Source: Microbotryomycetes sp. JL201 (Eukaryota > Basidiomycota > Microbotryomycetes). Taken from it: DNA of 64,000 bases. Under the pieces are notes generated by a model, which searched no databases, had not been told where the DNA came from, and saw only the letters and a program-made list of their open reading frames with translations. Both the position numbers and the translations under genes were made by a program. This document shows positions 1-11,680 of the stretch, one piece after another. The stretch's first letter is position 1. Each line of letters starts with the position of its first letter. The stretch is taken from positions 1 through 64,000 of the forward strand of contig JAQYUZ010000010.1 in the NCBI GenBank assembly GCA_033819885.1. The letters run 5' to 3'.

Positions 1-1090
1 TTCCCTCCTTCAAGCATGCAGCATCTCAAGTGACTCTGTGACTGCTTGTAGCACTGCAACTGTCCTCTCTTCTCCATGGGTCTTTTCATTTTTCTACCAG
101 TAATCCTCATGATCTGTACCTCTCTCTCATTCTATTATGGCACCTCCTGGTTGACATTTGCCTTGCTTCATCCTTGACTATGCTATGTGAAAAGTTCTGC
201 CTCCCAACACATCCTTGCAGTACAGAAACAACTGTTCAAGTCTTCACCAGAAAAAAAAGAAAAAATCAAAGATCCAAGACTTTTGGCTGCAGACTTACTG
301 AAATTGATTCAAAGCTTCTAACATGTGTTCCCATCTGAACCTCTCACATGGAGAGACATTGGTCACAGAGGATAGTGTGTCCTGCATGATTAATCAAAGA
401 CAAGCACATGAAGATTCAGGAAAAATCTCAGCCCAACCAGTGTCAAAGCCAAGTCTCACAGCACAGCTTGTACTGCCAGTTGATGTACAGCACCTGAGCT
501 TTTCATGAATTTGCGCTGGAGACTTCTGCGTCTATAAGCATGAACAGACTGCTATTGCTTGTAATCAAGGCTGGATTTGGGTTCAGGAGACAAAACCTGA
601 GCAAGTGGATGATACACAAGCATCCTGAATGTGACTGCAGGGATGAGCCAATATGGCTTGATATGAGAGCTAGGCTGTAGTCATGCATACTCCTGTCTTG
701 AATAGGTCCTGACAATACATGCCTCTGTAAGCTTCAAACCCTGGCAAAAGACGCTTGAATCAGGTCTGCATCATACTGCCTAATAAAATGGAGAGACAGC
801 AGAGGTTTCGGACAGGCTAAGACTGGCAAAGCACCATACAAATACACTGCTGAAGAGTCAGGGAGTTAGATTGGGGTTTGGTTCAAGCCCGCTTTCTAGT
901 GGATCAATGCCTGCAAGTCCAAATGGAACAGGAAGAAGAACACTGTGACTGGTCTTGTTTTCAGCAGAGAAATGGCTTTGGACATGGCTTGGTTTGTCTT
1001 ATAAAATTGTCTGGTGGCGCAAATTGCCACAGCCAATCTTAATTCCCATGGCTTGTAAGGTTTCACCTCCTTGCCATTGTCCCAGCTCAA
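1..1090. repeat. CpG-depleted, TG/CA-rich block, likely decayed repeat
   Basis: This stretch has a base composition unlike the rest of the window. I count about six CpG dinucleotides by eye in roughly 1.09 kb, while the DNA from about 1091 onward is CpG-dense. It is rich in TG, CA and CT steps and has no ORF above about 70 codons that looks like a host gene. This is the footprint expected from cytosine deamination at methylated CpG, as in RIP-like mutation of repeats. I infer a fossil repetitive element truncated by the window edge. A chimeric assembly join is the main alternative. Confidence 0.55.
540..680 (+). mobile_element. Possible LINE-type C-terminal remnant
   Basis: A 46-codon open frame inside the CpG-poor block reads KAGFGFRRQNLSKW and then HPECDCRDEP. 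This spacing loosely recalls the segment before the terminal zinc-knuckle-like cysteines of non-LTR retrotransposon proteins, where a hydrophobic/basic helix is followed by a P-x-C-x-C motif. The frame is short, has no neighbouring reverse transcriptase motif that I can see, and ends in a stop. The assignment is weak. The piece could be chance coding in a decayed repeat. Confidence 0.2.
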
Positions 1091-1346
1091 CAGACGCGGT
1101 CGCAAAGCTTGCTAAAGGTGCTTGTCCTGCCACTACAAACACACCATGGGTGCATCGCTTCATTTCTAATCCTCGTATTTTCCATTTGGCATTCTCCGTC
1201 TTTCGTGCCAGTGGCAATCATTCAAGAATCCAAAACACGATGCACGTCTGTCCGCTGCTGTCATCTGTACATACCGCCTGGGCTTATGAGGCGCGTGCTT
1301 GTTCGGTCTTCGTCAAGCGACATGCTGAGTCCATCGTCTGGCAGCA

Positions 1347-3163
1347 ATGGACGCCCTACACGGCAGCGATGAGTTTCACACGACGCCCGCGACGCACTTC
1401 AGCTCGTCACTTTCATCTTTCGGTCTCAGTCGCGGATCCCCGCACGACGATAGCAGCACAGGCGCCGCACTCGTGCAATACCCCCTATACGGGTCGCGTC
1501 GGACGCCTCACACCAGTTATGGTATATCCCATGGGGCGCTCACGCCAAGCTCCAAGCTCGTGCCACTTGAGGCACGCCGTACGAGCTTGCTCGGCCAGCC
1601 GATCCTGCCGGATGTTCGTGCGTCATCGCAGTCGCTTATCCGCGAAGACGCACACACCGACTTTGAGATACGTGATAGAGGTGCTGGAGACGATACCGAC
1701 GACGAGATGAGCGTCAGCAGCCCGCCACGAAGCACGTCGGCAACGCCGTGCGACATCGTGCCTTCCCCCGCCGCAGATAGTTTGAGCATGTTTGCCCGTC
1801 GGTCGCATGGCGAAGTGCCGCACGTGCTACGGAATGGCACTACTTCGCCGCTAGCCGTTGCCCGTTTGCTACGTCGGGAGCGGCAATCGTCGCCACCATT
1901 TCTGCAGCGCAGGCTGTTTCAGACAACAGGTGTGAAGCCGAGCGGGGAAGGCATACATAGCGACGCAAATCTATCGGCGATACACTTGCCCGAGCAGATG
2001 ACGGAAGACTGCGACGATATTGCGGCGGGAGCAGATGGAGACCGTCCAGAGAGCACATGGGACGCTTTCAGCCCTGGTATTGTGCGCCGGCCTGTCAGCA
2101 GGAAACCGAACCTATTGGTGAGTACTTTGCCCTGTTTTCCACCCATTTCCTGTGGGGTTTCCTTCATTTCCTGTTTCTGTCGGTCCTGACATACGCGGTC
2201 GTCAGCCAAAGAGCAAATCGCACTTGAGGGTGCTGTCTGAGCTGCACGCCGAAGCCTCTTCGGCTGATCTTGCAGACGTCGTCTCTGAGGCTGCGCTGCA
2301 TCGCCTTACGGTGTCCGGCTCGAGGATCCCGGCTCCGATTCAGTCATCGGCTGTCATGAGTCCGTCACAGCAAAAAGCCACAAAAGCTCGCGTATCAAAT
2401 CGCTTCCCCGAGTCGATTGCGGACGAAGATATTGGCGATAGAATGGCGAGCGACGAAAGCTCGAGCGAGGACGTGGACGCTGCAGAAGCCGGCAGTGATT
2501 GGGGCAGCACGAGCCACGCCGGCTGTGGATCAGACGATGAAGATGAGAAGCGTTCGTCTCTTTGGCGGACTTTCCGCAATGGTAACGTCATGCCTACCGC
2601 CATTCCGCTCGCGGCGACTCGAAGCCCTGGTAGCGACAGGAGCAGAGCAGAGCCGGACGTGAGTTTCAACTAATCATGCCTCTTTTCCATCATGAAAGTC
2701 ATGCCCTAATGATCACTGTGCAGACAACTTCACTGCAACATCGTTCTGCCAAACGTAAACGTGAGCCCGCTCGCATCGCCCAGAACGACGGTGTAAATTC
2801 TCTGACCTAGTGTGCCTGGCACTAGTGGGCGACGATCGTTTTGAACCCTATGCAACAGTTTTCAACAAGCGAAGGGCTATTTCTCCCGCAGCCATGTCGC
2901 CCGTCGCTACGCTCGCGTCGCCTTTGCTGTCGCAGACACATGCGCACATTTCCACGCCGCCTCCGGCGCCATTCACATCGCTACCAATGGCAATAGCTCC
3001 ACCTGCACTGCATTCGCTCTCGCGCAGCAGGGCTGGCAGCCCGGCCGCAAGTTCATTGTCCAGCTCTGCTGGCCGGGCCGCTATGACATTTGCCGCGCTA
3101 GCCCGCGACCGTGAAATTGGCGATGAGGCTGGAGATGGTCTGCGCAACATGTCTCTAGGATGA
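1347..3163 (+). CDS. Unidentified Ser-rich, acidic nuclear-type protein
   Basis: I do not recognise this gene. Four exons (1347-2117, 2206-2658, 2724-2790, 2859-3163) join in phase with GT..AG introns and CTGAC branch sites, giving about 531 residues. The protein is mostly low-complexity Ser/Pro/Ala sequence. It has a short basic-hydrophobic segment across the first junction (KPNLLPKSKSHLRVLSEL), an acidic Ser/Asp/Glu stretch near the middle, and basic clusters KRKREPAR and NKRRAISP that could be nuclear localisation signals. Clustered SP and TP sites suggest kinase regulation. The short motif and Ser-rich C-terminus resemble proteins seen in other Dikarya, but I cannot name a family. The start is the first Met of the long exon; a longer overlapping frame from 955 fits no splice pattern. 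Confidence 0.6.
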
Positions 3164-3275
3164 TCAATCAAAGCGTGCCGCCTCAACGTGTTGTCATCTC
3201 ATTTGTTGTCTTTGCTTTCTGAAATTTCGCAACAAAATGGTACAATACAACACAAAGACGTCAGTATTGCAGCAT

Positions 3276-5403
3276 TCAGGTCTCCATCTTAACTTTCGAG
3301 TCATTTGTTCCGTCATTGGGCCTTGCGTCTGCCTCTGCTTGCTTTCGCACGAACCGACTGTGATCGAAATACTTGTTTGGATGGTCGACGTTGTCACCGT
3401 TGCCAAGACCGTCTCCATTCCTGATCCCGTATTGTGCATGCTGGATCTCAAACAAGCGTGTACAGGCAACGTGGTAGTGCCCCTGCTTTACAGAGGCTAA
3501 GATGGCTTTCGTGTCTGGCGCTGAGACTTTGTACGTTGATTGCAGCGAAGCCTGCAGGTTTGCTTCGCTCCAATGACGAAATGGACAGCCGTGTACCTGC
3601 CCACTTGCGGGCACTGGTCCGGTAATGATTTGCTGACACCTGCGGAAGCATTGGGTCGCTTTGTTGAGCGGTCTCGACAGAGCGCGTGAAAGCTCACGAC
3701 TTGGGCTGGTAGTTCTTCCGACTGCCCTCGAGGCCGTATCCGTGCCTGATATTATAGCGGTATTCCTTGTTGAACTTGTCATCGGTGACCAATTTGAAAG
3801 ATGTGCGCCAGAACGCCACTGCCTCTTCTACCGACAATCCAATACCCTGCGGTCGACGACAATATTCAGCAACGCTGCTCTGCTCAGAAGGCGACATTGC
3901 GCTGACTTTTAGAAACAGATTGTATTGCTGGCGCCCGTTGTGTTTGAGATGCTTGCTCTCTTCCAGCGTCTGCTGCAGGCTGCGCATGCAGAACGGAAAA
4001 CTGTGACGAGCGAGAGCGGGAACCATGTGCGCAGTCACTTGTTCGCCATTGGTGGCGCCCACGAACGAGTATTCTGAGCTGATGCCGGCTTGGAAGCCGA
4101 GTGACAGATGCTCGAGCACCGGCAGCAGTCGAGAGTCTTCATCCAATCGAGGCAAGGCCTTGGCAGTCATCTGTGGGAGATCAGACATTAATAGTGCTGA
4201 CAATCAGGATCCGAAGAAGCGGACGCACCTCGAGCCCGCGCAGCAAGCGAGACTGGAACTCCGCCGCCACGAGAGAGAGCTCTTCCTTTGTATGGACGTA
4301 AGCTTTTCCCGCACGCAGGTAGATTCGACGAAGAGCGACGAGGTCCGTCACTTGTTGCCAGTCAACCTTAAATCAAACAATGTGAGCTCAAATACGGAAA
4401 TGGAACGCCACGCACTTACCTTGAAGAACGCTTCTGCTGCCACACGCTCTGGATTCACACGCAAGAGGGCCGCGAGGTCGTCTTTGAGCGCTTCCTTTTC
4501 TTCGGCGTCGACCTACATTTGGACGAAATCAGCTTGTGCCAGCGGAAAGACATCGTGGAAGCGGGCGGCTGTTTCGGCCTCTTACTTTGTGCCATCCGAA
4601 AGCCAAAGACCGCACAAACTCGTTTCGTTCAGCGTTGTCATCGTTCGACCACCGAATCTTGAAAAGTGTGGTCTCTGCCCTAACAAACCGATGACGGAGC
4701 TCTTCCCTGCGAGCGATGTGCATTCGAGCCTTTTAGCGTGAGTATAACTACGAGATCCCTCATAATCATTCGACGCACGATCTGCAGAACGCAAGACGCA
4801 ACACGAAGTGCGAATACAAATCCTTTTGGCGCTCGGCATCGAGATTGGCACCTTTGGCCGTGTTGCTCGAGAGCGGTAAGAATTGTTTGGAGCGGTCGAG
4901 CACAATTGTCTTCATCTCTTCAAAGGACTTATTGCGCGCTTGTGCCGCTTCAATGTCTGCCAGCACTGCGCGGGACGACCAAGAGTCAGTCAGACGCGCC
5001 GCGACGCGTCCATGCGCTCGCGCGATGCGAGAACGCAAAAGCCAGACGCACGTCGCAAGCGATCGATGGCCCATTCCTCAAACTGCTCGACCGTGATCTC
5101 GTCCAGGGGAGGCTGCTCGTAAAAGCTTAGACGGTGCGGGTGCTTGAGCGGACCGCGCGTTCCCGTCAAGCTCCCCACAGCTGCAACATGTCGGGCGACT
5201 TCAGGCTCTGAGGAATCGGTAGGGCGAGCGTGTGCGACACGGCCGCCCGCGAACATGTTGTTGGGATGAAGCAAAGAGGCTCGCTTGGTTCCGTCACGTG
5301 ATTGAAAATACCTCTGAAACGCCTTTGAGTCAGGAAAATGAGCAATACAAATCACTTGCCCATAATTTTGCAGCTCCAACGCCCCGTCCAAAGTGATCTG
5401 CAA
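3276..5403 (-). CDS. PRI2: DNA primase large subunit
   Basis: Regulatory subunit of eukaryotic primase within DNA polymerase alpha-primase, making RNA primers in the nucleus. Exons running right to left are about 5403-5356, 5313-5052, 4965-4779, 4706-4586, 4512-4420, 4366-4229, 4170-3907, 3846-3698 and 3639-3276, for about 541 residues. The family signature HRLSFYEQPPLDEITVEQFE is present. All four cysteines expected for the 4Fe-4S cluster are visible: FPFCMR, KSC, HGCPFRH and VAC. FCRSEELRHRF and DKFNKEYRYNIRH are also typical. The long 473-nt exon contains an in-frame 60-nt intron (3906-3847) between LFLK and GIGLS, which restores the family sequence when removed. The first exon is tentative; Met at 5256 is an alternative start. 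Confidence 0.93.
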
Positions 5404-5448
5404 GCCGAGTGCGTGCTTTCAGCCACATCAACAGTAGCATCGCCCAAC

Positions 5449-6924
5449 ATGGACGCGAGCGGCTGGTCACTCACTGAGAGTGGTAAGTGTCTTGAATGGA
5501 TCTGTCGAACATGAGCATCGCAGCGTGCTCCGCGCCGACTGACTGCTCGTTCAGACCCGGCGGTGTTCACAGGCATTCTCAAAGAACTCGGCGTGGAAGG
5601 CCTCATAGTCGAGGAGCTGTATGGCCTGGATGACGACCTGCTTGCTTCATTACAGTCAGTGCGGCTCGCGCCTTGTCAGGGACGACGATCGAGCATTGTC
5701 CTCTGTACAGGCCCATCAAGGCTTTCATTTTTCTGTTCAAATACGTCGGGAGAGCCGACCGGATCGGCTGTGCTGGGACGCCCAAGGAACCGCCAGTACC
5801 GCACTACTTTGCGTGCGTGACCATCCGCGTTGCTCAGCAATCCTTGTATTCAAGTCTTGCTTTGATTATGTTTTTGATAGACACCAGGTGATCAACAACG
5901 CATGTGCCACACTCGCTCTTCTGAATGCAGCCATGAACGTCGAAGACGGCACAACCAAGCTCGGATCCGAGCTCGAGTCTCTGAAAGCATTCTCGAGAGG
6001 TGTGCTCGCTTGAATCACGCTCGCTGTCCTACAATTGACCAATCTCATATCGCTGTTATAGACTTGGACCCAGACTCCCGCGGCTGGACCATCAGCAACT
6101 CGGAGCGCATTCGAGAGGGTTGAGTGGTTTCAGCAACGGATGCGGCGTGGCCCTCGACTGATTTGACGTTCTCCATAGTACACAACTCGTTTGCTCGCTC
6201 AGATCCGTTCCACCTCGAAGAGCCAAGAGACAGCGAACAAGCAGAGGACGCGTATCATTTTATCTGTGAGCCAGGAGATGGCTTAGGCTACGGCTCGCGA
6301 GATGCCCTGAGCACGCCCGAACGACAGGCTATCTACCAATTGGCGACAGCTTGTATGAGCTAGATGGCCTGCAAGCCCTGCCGATCGCTCACGGAACGGT
6401 GGGTCCAAACGAAGACTGGACCAATCGAGCTCGACAGTGAGTGCACGTCAAAGAAAGCAGTCATGGTTATCCTGATCGGGTCTTAGGGTTATACAAGAGC
6501 GGATTTCTACATACCCTGCGGGTGAACTTATGTTCAATTTGATGGCCGTCACCGCTCGCCCGAGTTTCCTTCGGAACAAAATTCAACAAGCCGAAGCATC
6601 TGCGTCTGGCTTCGACGTTGCGGCAGAAAAAGCTGAATTAGAAAGAATTGAGACGAGATTGAGCGAGTGGGACGTAAGTGTGCAGGTTTGGCATTTCGCT
6701 GAAGACGGCTGAGGCTGAGGCGTTGATTCACCCCAGATCGACACAACGTTGAAGAGACATAATCATATTGGTCTGGTCAGCTTGAAAGAACTTTGTGACG
6801 CCCTGAAGCTGAATATGACGCCGTCCAGGTGACTGCTGTCCTGAAGGAGCTTGCACGAACAGACAAGCTGAACGATCGGATCTCCGCGGCTCGAGATGCC
6901 ATGCGCAACAGAACGCAGGCATGA
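5449..6924 (+). CDS. UCHL5: Ubiquitin C-terminal hydrolase, UCH37/UCHL5 type
   Basis: Cysteine protease removing ubiquitin, in animals and fission yeast bound to the proteasome lid and, in animals, to INO80. Ten exons (5449-5482, 5555-5654, 5711-5812, 5881-5999, 6062-6118, 6179-6265, 6328-6436, 6487-6673, 6737-6775, 6829-6924) give 309 residues, close to the family length. The catalytic Cys lies in QVINNACAT, His in DAYHFI, and Asp in LYELDGL; VHNSFAR is a conserved signature. The C-terminal ULD-like helix RHNHIGLVTAVLKELA follows. The gene is divergent from PRI2 and the two starts are under 200 bp apart, so they share a short promoter. The last intron begins GTCAGC. Confidence 0.93.
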
Positions 6925-7046
6925 TCACGCGAGGAAAGGGCAACTGCACAAAGGATTCTGCAATACAAGCTACACGGTTGCGCATCGGAAATCTGAATCA
7001 ACAAGTTGGCGAAAAACAAAAATAACTGCTACAACAGGTAATACCT

Positions 7047-9123
7047 CTAAGAAGAGCTTGAGGCGCCAAACCACGACGATAATAGTCCACCACGTCTCGC
7101 CAATCGACTTTGGACCTGCGTCGCCTCGTACGCTGCTGCGGCTTGGCCCATTGGATTGCTATTGGGGTTCAGACGAAATGCGTCTTCGAGAACGGCCTCG
7201 GCGACACCGGGCGCGTACATCTGAAGAGCTTCGTCAGCGCTGTTTATGGGGCTTCAGATAATTGATGAGCGGAAGCACGCACATGTGGATCAACGGGATG
7301 GTAGGCAGGAGGTGACACGTCACTGCTGGCTGTGGAAATTTGAACCTGCGTGCCGTCTGATCGACGACAAGATCTCGTAGTTGAACGGGCAGCACGTTCC
7401 GCCTCTCCTTCCTGTTCCAAGTCTTCACCTTCTGGTAAGCTCTCAAACAAAGATTCGCTCCCATTGGCACTTCCGTCACTTTCTCTTCGCGGGAATCGAT
7501 GCATAGAGTGAAGCGAAATGTCGAGCAGACCGGGAGTTGGCGGATTGTGTATTTCGTCGTCACCCGTTTCGCTTTCTTCGTCCGAATGGGACGATACCGA
7601 GTGGTAATGATCGCGATGCTCGCCACGCAAGGGGCTTGGACGTATCGGTTGCGTAAGAGCGGGCGATCTCTGTCGAGTGGTGCTGAGACGTCCCTGATTT
7701 GGCTCGGACATGCGAGAGCTTGACGCTCGTGTTTCAGTACCTGGCGGCGCCACAGATCTGCTCGACGCCGCATTATTCGGTGCAGCGGTCTGCAGCAGTA
7801 TGCTTCCACCTTCACTGCCGTACGCGGGGGGCGGAGCCAATGTGCCGATCATCGGAGCGAGGCCCCACTTCTTGACGTTGGCCTCGATGAAGACGAAGCC
7901 TGCTTGTCCAAAGTTGACGTGTACCGAGCAAGCGGAATCGGCGCCAACCGTTGGGAAGAGGTTGTGCTTGTTGAGACCGAGATATGCGTCTTCCAGCTTT
8001 TTCCCATTCCGAGTGAAGAAGACGGTGCCAGTGCGCGGTCGATAGCCGACGCCGAGCACGTCGCCCTCTGCAAGAGGCTGTCCGTACGACTGCGCGGTGA
8101 ATGGGTATGAATGACACTTGAAGCCATCGGCCGAAAAATAGGCAACCGAAAATTTGTTCCATCCTGCAGTCCACGCGGAGGGTCAGAGTTGCAGCAGCAA
8201 TCCGGATTCGTCCGCGCTTACCGGGCAGTCTGAATGAAGGATAGGGCTTTGTAGCGAGACCGATCGCAACGTTGGTGCCTTCCGGTTTGTCGAAAAGTTT
8301 GCATTCCCAGTAGTAGACCTCGTTGACTTTCGGAATCGGGAGATTGCTTTGAACACAACACCCGCCACCTTCCTCAGGTGCCATGCCTACACCGTCCGCT
8401 AAGAAGGTGAGCTCAGTTCGTGACTCGACAAATAGCGGAGGATTTGATTCGTAGTCCGGCTCAAATGACCATGCAGAAACTCCTTTCTCTTGGATGGACA
8501 AGAATTGGGAAAGAGTGATGTCTGTAGGCTCAGAATTTGGCGCGTATTGCTGTTGCCAGACTGTCTCGGAGAGGGACAGTCAGATCGCCAGCTCAGGTAA
8601 TGAGGTACGGGAACCTGCAAGCCCACCTTTGGCCCTGAGGTAGCCAGCACGTGTCTGTTCATCGACAGATTCAAGCCATCGTTGCTCGATACCAGCAAGA
8701 CCACCTTCTCCCTCGAGGTCCTCTTCACGAGCAAGGTCAGTGGGTCCGGTGGCGTCACCAAGGGCGATAGCGCCCGTCCTGCGACCGCGACGGATCACAA
8801 GAAGGAAGATAAGAAAGACCAGGATCAAGAACAAAACTGTGCAGAGCAGTACCAGGAGGGGAAGGAGGACGGCGGCAGTCTGGTCGGGACACGAGAGGCA
8901 GCGACGTTGCAATACATGTCAGCGTATGACAGTAATGGGAAGAGATGGCACGCTATGCCGTTGCTATTTCGCACGAACAACTCACCTGATCGGCCGAGCT
9001 CTGTGGGGTCGACGGGAGCGCCGGCATCATTGGCGGCCCCCGCGCAGCCTTGAGCAGCTGTACGAGCTCCATATGAGCGTCTCCGCCCCCCGAGACAACT
9101 TGGTGAACCCTCTGTGGTGCCAT
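7047..9123 (-). CDS. SSH4: SPRY-domain transmembrane Rsp5 adaptor, Ssh4/Ear1 type
   Basis: Ssh4/Ear1 proteins recruit the HECT ligase Rsp5 to endosomal and vacuolar membrane cargo. Five exons (9123-8986, 8879-8609, 8560-8222, 8163-7283, 7220-7047) join in phase to 600 residues. Near residues 47-70 is one strongly hydrophobic segment (LLPLLVLLCTVLFLILVFL) followed by RRGRR. The conserved SIQEKGVSAWSFEPD and a SPRY domain (VYYWECKLFD, WNKFSVAYFSADG, GTVFFTRNGKKL, LFPTVGAD) come next. Two PPxY motifs (PPPAY, SPPAY) lie in the C-terminal half, matching the WW-binding role. Family knowledge gives the function; domain order is seen directly. The start assumes the Met opening MAPQRVHQVV. Confidence 0.88.
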
Positions 9124-9401
9124 TGTGGCGTGTCGGCGTACGCGGGCTCGACGGGTGTCGTCCTCTGTGCCACCGCGCTCGCCTGCTGCCAGCTTACTCG
9201 GCCCGAGACAGTCCTGCGTGCGAGATCAGCAAGTGATGATGAGCGGCGAGCGAGGTGGGACGCGCTGACGAAGAAAGCAGACGGCTGCGCGTGCTGGCGA
9301 GGCCGGCCTCCTTTGAAAGTCAAGTCTTCAACCATGTAATGACATTCGCCTGATCAACGCGCTCATTTGGCACGCACACTGACTCATCAATCTGCTGCAG
9401 C

Positions 9402-10539
9402 ATGCAGCTCGCACGCACAATTCACTCACGAGGGAGTAAGCTGCTGAGCGCGCGACCCGTCAATCGCCGTCAGTGTCTCGCGGGGGCCCGGCGTCAGCTG
9501 AACACGGCGCAATGCTCAGCCTTGGACTCTATGGTTCAAGCTTTGCAATTGGATCAGTTGGCGCGTTTGAAATCGTTCCCCGTTCTGCCGACAGCAACTA
9601 GTCTGCTCAAGCAAAGCACCGTGCTCGACCGCGGTCTCCTTCCGCCACTAAACTACGAGAGCACGCCGAAGTCTGACAGGAGAATGCACACAGCGGGCCG
9701 AGCTGCTGCAGATGAACGCGTACTATTGATGCTCTTTTGTTCCTTGACGCATCCTGGTCAGTTTCGAGCGGCGAGCGGGTTCGCCGTTGGCGAAATTTCG
9801 GACACAGCCCAGATAATCACATGCATGCATACACTAGCGGAGGTATCAGATGGCAACTCCTGATGCAACCAAAATCACTGGCAAAACTGACAGAAGCTTC
9901 TCAGGCATCGTCAACGCTCGAATTCGCTCGCGAATCCGCAATCTTTGCCCTAACTAATCAAGGCAACGTGCATCCAATAACAGAGATCCTAGCCGCTTTA
10001 CCTTTGGCGGACCTTGTCGTCCTCTCAGCTCCCGCACGATCTTGGGTGGCCGTAGGCAATCGTGGGGACAAGGCCGATCGACGTTTCGGCAGCGCTTTGA
10101 TCGAGTATGCGCAACCCAATATCCTTCGAAGCTTGCCGGTCTCTCCATACCCCGCTGCCGTAGGAGCGGAGATTGCGTGCCACGTGTTCAGCGACGCCCT
10201 CGAGCCAATGATGGAAAGGGGCTTGGTTATGGAATACAAAGACTCTGCTGGCCGTGAAGCCCGTCCAGGTACATACGACGAGCTTTCACAAATGACACTT
10301 TCTGTCTTATGTCCTGCTGGATCGTCAGGGGGACCCGTAGTGAATCAGGACGGTGCAGTCTGTGGCGTCATCACGAGCACAAGCATGACCTACGGCGATA
10401 GATACAGACGTGGCATTGCTACCCCAGCTGAACGAATATTTGAGAGTGAGTCTAAAACGCTGTTGTCCGTAGCAGCATTTAGGTTGACACTCGCACAGTG
10501 TTTGCGCTGCCAGGATTATGCAGATCTAAACAAGCATGA
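9402..10539 (+). CDS. Trypsin-like serine peptidase fold protein
   Basis: Three exons (9402-9842, 9905-10445, 10499-10539) give about 340 residues. The triad of a chymotrypsin fold is visible: His in IITCMHTLAE, Asp in LPLADLVVLS, and nucleophile Ser in CPAGSSGGPVV, followed by VCGVITS. The N-terminus (ARTIHSRGSKLLSARPVNRR) is rich in Arg and Ser and poor in acids, which is compatible with a mitochondrial presequence, but this is only inference. The substrate is unknown. The gene is followed within 170 bp by TIM22 on the same strand, with no evidence for co-transcription. Peroxisomal Tysnd1-like or HtrA-like proteins are alternatives, but I see no PDZ domain. Confidence 0.75.
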
Positions 10540-10705
10540 AAGAAGACTGTACATCATTTATAAGCACGAGCAGATTCATGCAAATTTGGGCTTGTCAAGC
10601 ATATTTGTGCAAGTTCAGTTTCTCCTTTTCAGTCGGGACGGGACCGCTTCTCTTGGCTCCGACGACGAATCCCGAGCTTCCGGTCGCTCACAGCTCGCCG
10701 GCTCG

Positions 10706-11492
10706 ATGAACTATGTTGCGCCGTTCGTCGTGCCGGGCTACGAACCTGCGGCGCACGGCGACGTCGAAAAAACGCCCGAAGACCGCGCCGAAATCCTGCG
10801 AAACATCAAGCAGACACGATTGGTACAGGCTGGAATCGAATCACCCGTTGCAAAAGCTGTCATGAGCGGCGGCATTGGTGAGCTGCGTGTTGCGGGTGGG
10901 AAGCCCGTCAGGGCCTCGGTCCCTCCGGGCGCAGGCTTGCACAACGACACTACAGCTGCTGATTGCTTCAAATACAAAAGGTTTCGCTATCGGTGCATTC
11001 TTCTCACTGATGGGTTCCTCGTTCACATTGGAGGATCCGTTTCAACAAGCCAAATATAATGGCCTGAAGACAATGGAAAAGACAAAGCTGGTTTTCAAAG
11101 ATATGGGCGTGTCGATGTGGCGACAGGGAAAGGGCTTTGCTATGGTCGGTGCCCTGTACGCCGGCACAGAATGTATTGTAGAAGGCGTGAGGCGTGGCCC
11201 GATTGGCTCAGCGCCACTGAACCTGATGCTGACTTCAATCGCCCCAATCATCATCAGTATCGAGCCAAAAACGATATCAGAAATTCTCTTTACGCCGGCG
11301 CTATATCCGGCGCTGTGCTCGCTCGCAATTCGGGGCCGAGAGCTATGCTCTTGGGCGGTAAGTTCGAGGCGTCATCCGGAAACCTGCACCCAAAGCCGAC
11401 ACCGTACTATCCTGACAGGAATTGGTTTTGCGGCCTTCTCTGGCGCTATTGATACGTACATTCGATGGGACTCGCCGGACGAGGATGCTTAG
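10706..11492 (+). CDS. TIM22: Mitochondrial inner membrane translocase subunit Tim22
   Basis: Channel-forming core of the TIM22 complex that inserts carrier proteins into the mitochondrial inner membrane. Exons 10706-10877, 10981-11186, 11258-11357 and 11419-11492 give 183 residues, typical for the family. The Tim17/22/23 fold is seen from [19 protein letters not shown] through [34 protein letters not shown] and [14 protein letters not shown]. The two Cys/Gly-rich helices and the invariant RAKND motif are present. The second intron begins GTGAGG. Met 10706 is chosen because upstream in-frame residues are not family-like. Confidence 0.95.
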
Positions 11493-11680
11493 TGTGGGCA
11501 AGAAGCGAAAGGAGCTGTGGAGTGTCTTGTGTACAAACATTCCTGTTTTTGATTTGTTGTGAATGTACGGCGATCTTCTTTCTGAAATCAAAGTGGAATA
11601 GGTGGACGCTGAAACGCGCGGCACGCGGAGTTGCACTCAGGGCAAAGCTGGACCCTGCCGCGCCTCTCAAACTTGCAGCG

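Noticed and set aside
955-1710. 251-codon plus-strand frame
   Set aside because: It overlaps the better-supported spliced gene from 1347 in another frame, starts inside the CpG-poor block, and has no domain-like content.
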